The notes beneath the pieces were generated by a model. The model saw only the letters and a program-made list of their open reading frames with translations. It was not told the DNA's origin and ran no database searches. A program made the translations under genes and the position numbers. Below are positions 23,529-23,873 of a stretch of DNA of 23,873 nucleotides, piece after piece; within the stretch, counting starts at the first letter, position 1; every line of letters starts with the position of its first letter. Source of the DNA: an uncultured Acetatifactor sp. GTDB taxonomy: Bacteria > Bacillota > Clostridia > Lachnospirales > Lachnospiraceae. The stretch is from contig CAJTLR010000060.1 of NCBI GenBank assembly GCA_910577185.1, positions 1-23,873 on the forward strand, given 5' to 3'.

Positions 23529-23707
23529 TGCCAGGCTCTTTCCCGGAATCATTCTTACCACTTTCCGCTCGCGCCCTTCCCGGGCATCCATGTCACATGG
23601 CTTTGTCCCTTCCAAAACTGCCTGACCCTTTCCCAGAATCATTCTTACCACTTTCCGTGCACGCCCTTCCCAGGCATCCATGTCACAAGGTATCTCCCTT
23701 TCCGGCT
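23529..23707 (-). repeat. Two tandem ~90-bp repeats (type 2)
   Basis: Copies at about 23619-23707 and 23529-23618 match along nearly their whole length with a 90-base period. The shared segments include GGAAAGTGGTAAGAATGATT and TGACATGGATGCC. The left copy contains the perfect odd palindrome CCATGTCACATGG (23588-23600). Their first ~35 bases are also related to the neighbouring type 1 copies. A short frame (23505-23681, 58 codons) runs through both, but base differences between copies mostly change amino acids, so non-coding structure is the simpler reading. Confidence 0.75.
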
Positions 23708-23873
23708 CTCCCCGGCCTGGTCAGACTGCTTCGTCTTTTCCGGTTTTTGTATCTCCGGCATCCCCCTCACATGGGATCTCCCTTTCCGGCTCCCCGCGGC
23801 CCGGTCAGGCTGCCCCGTCTTTTTCGGTTTTTGTATCCCCGGTGCCCCTTACATGGGTTCTCCCTTTCCGGCT
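23708..23873 (-). repeat. Two tandem 82/84-bp repeats (type 1), reaching the window edge
   Basis: On the minus strand each copy begins AGCCGGAAAGGGAGA and contains GATACAAAAACCG and a CAG(C/T)CTGACC segment. The starts are at 23873 and 23791, and the type 2 copy beginning at 23707 shares the same first ~20 bases. One copy is two bases shorter, which breaks any common reading frame, and each has stops in the frames examined. More copies may lie beyond the edge. The upstream gene may end in or near this region; no gene could be recognised. Confidence 0.75.

Noticed and set aside
23529..23873. Possible CRISPR array
   Set aside because: The units are 82-90 bases, diverged along their whole length, and lack short identical repeats alternating with unique spacers.
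1..23873. tRNA, rRNA, transposase or integrase genes
   Set aside because: I looked for these and saw no tRNA-like cloverleaf, rRNA stretch or mobile-element gene; only the small repeat-like block near 10100 hints at mobility.

Overview
The window is most likely a cell-surface polysaccharide (capsule or exopolysaccharide) locus from a Gram-positive member of the Clostridia, probably Lachnospiraceae. This is inferred from gene content (LicD, TupA-like ATP-grasp, FrhB-like plus polysaccharide pyruvyl transferase, AlgI/AlgJ-type acetylation pair), strong AGGAGG-type ribosome sites and moderate GC. No species can be named from sequence alone. Every convincing gene lies on the minus strand, so the transcript reads from high to low coordinates. 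The promoter of the main operon and the initiating sugar-phosphate transferase are not in the window and probably lie beyond 23873.

Layout in transcription order. 23513-23873 holds four diverged ~82-90 bp tandem repeats. 23512-18841 encodes a DUF1972-type GT4, a sugar-transfer-associated ATP-grasp protein, a UDP-glucuronate 4-epimerase-like enzyme and a second GT4. 18840-17474 holds a TupA-like ATP-grasp gene followed by a C-terminal-half duplicate of it. 17453-14021 encodes a polysaccharide pyruvyl transferase, an Fe-S FrhB-like protein and a GT2. 13968-11162 is a visibly AT-rich core with the Wzy-like polymerase and Wzx-like flippase. 11111-3681 is the decoration block: LicD, a GT39-type membrane glycosyltransferase, a GT11 fucosyltransferase-like enzyme, choline kinase (LicA-like), CTP:phosphocholine cytidylyltransferase (LicC-like) and a BCCT transporter. 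3604-866 encodes an MBOAT O-acyltransferase with its AlgX/AlgJ-like partner. A hairpin-plus-T-run terminator at 792-830 closes the operon. After a 563-bp AT-rich gap a new, truncated GT4 gene starts at 302 and runs off the left edge.

How the genes fit together (inference): a lipid-linked repeat unit is built by the GTs, flipped by Wzx and polymerised by Wzy. It is then decorated with phosphocholine, O-acetyl groups, and possibly pyruvyl ketals and amide-linked amino acids on uronic acids. The phosphocholine route is complete in one operon: uptake (BCCT with Asp at a choline-associated position), kinase, cytidylyltransferase and LicD. BCCT takes the place of the DMT-type LicB permease of Haemophilus and pneumococcus. 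The most interesting non-coding signals are an exact 23-bp inverted repeat flanking 322 bp upstream of the left GT4 gene (an invertible-element candidate), a hairpin-rich block spanning the 3' end of licD, the tandem repeats at the right edge, and a G7 tract separating the two ATP-grasp frames.
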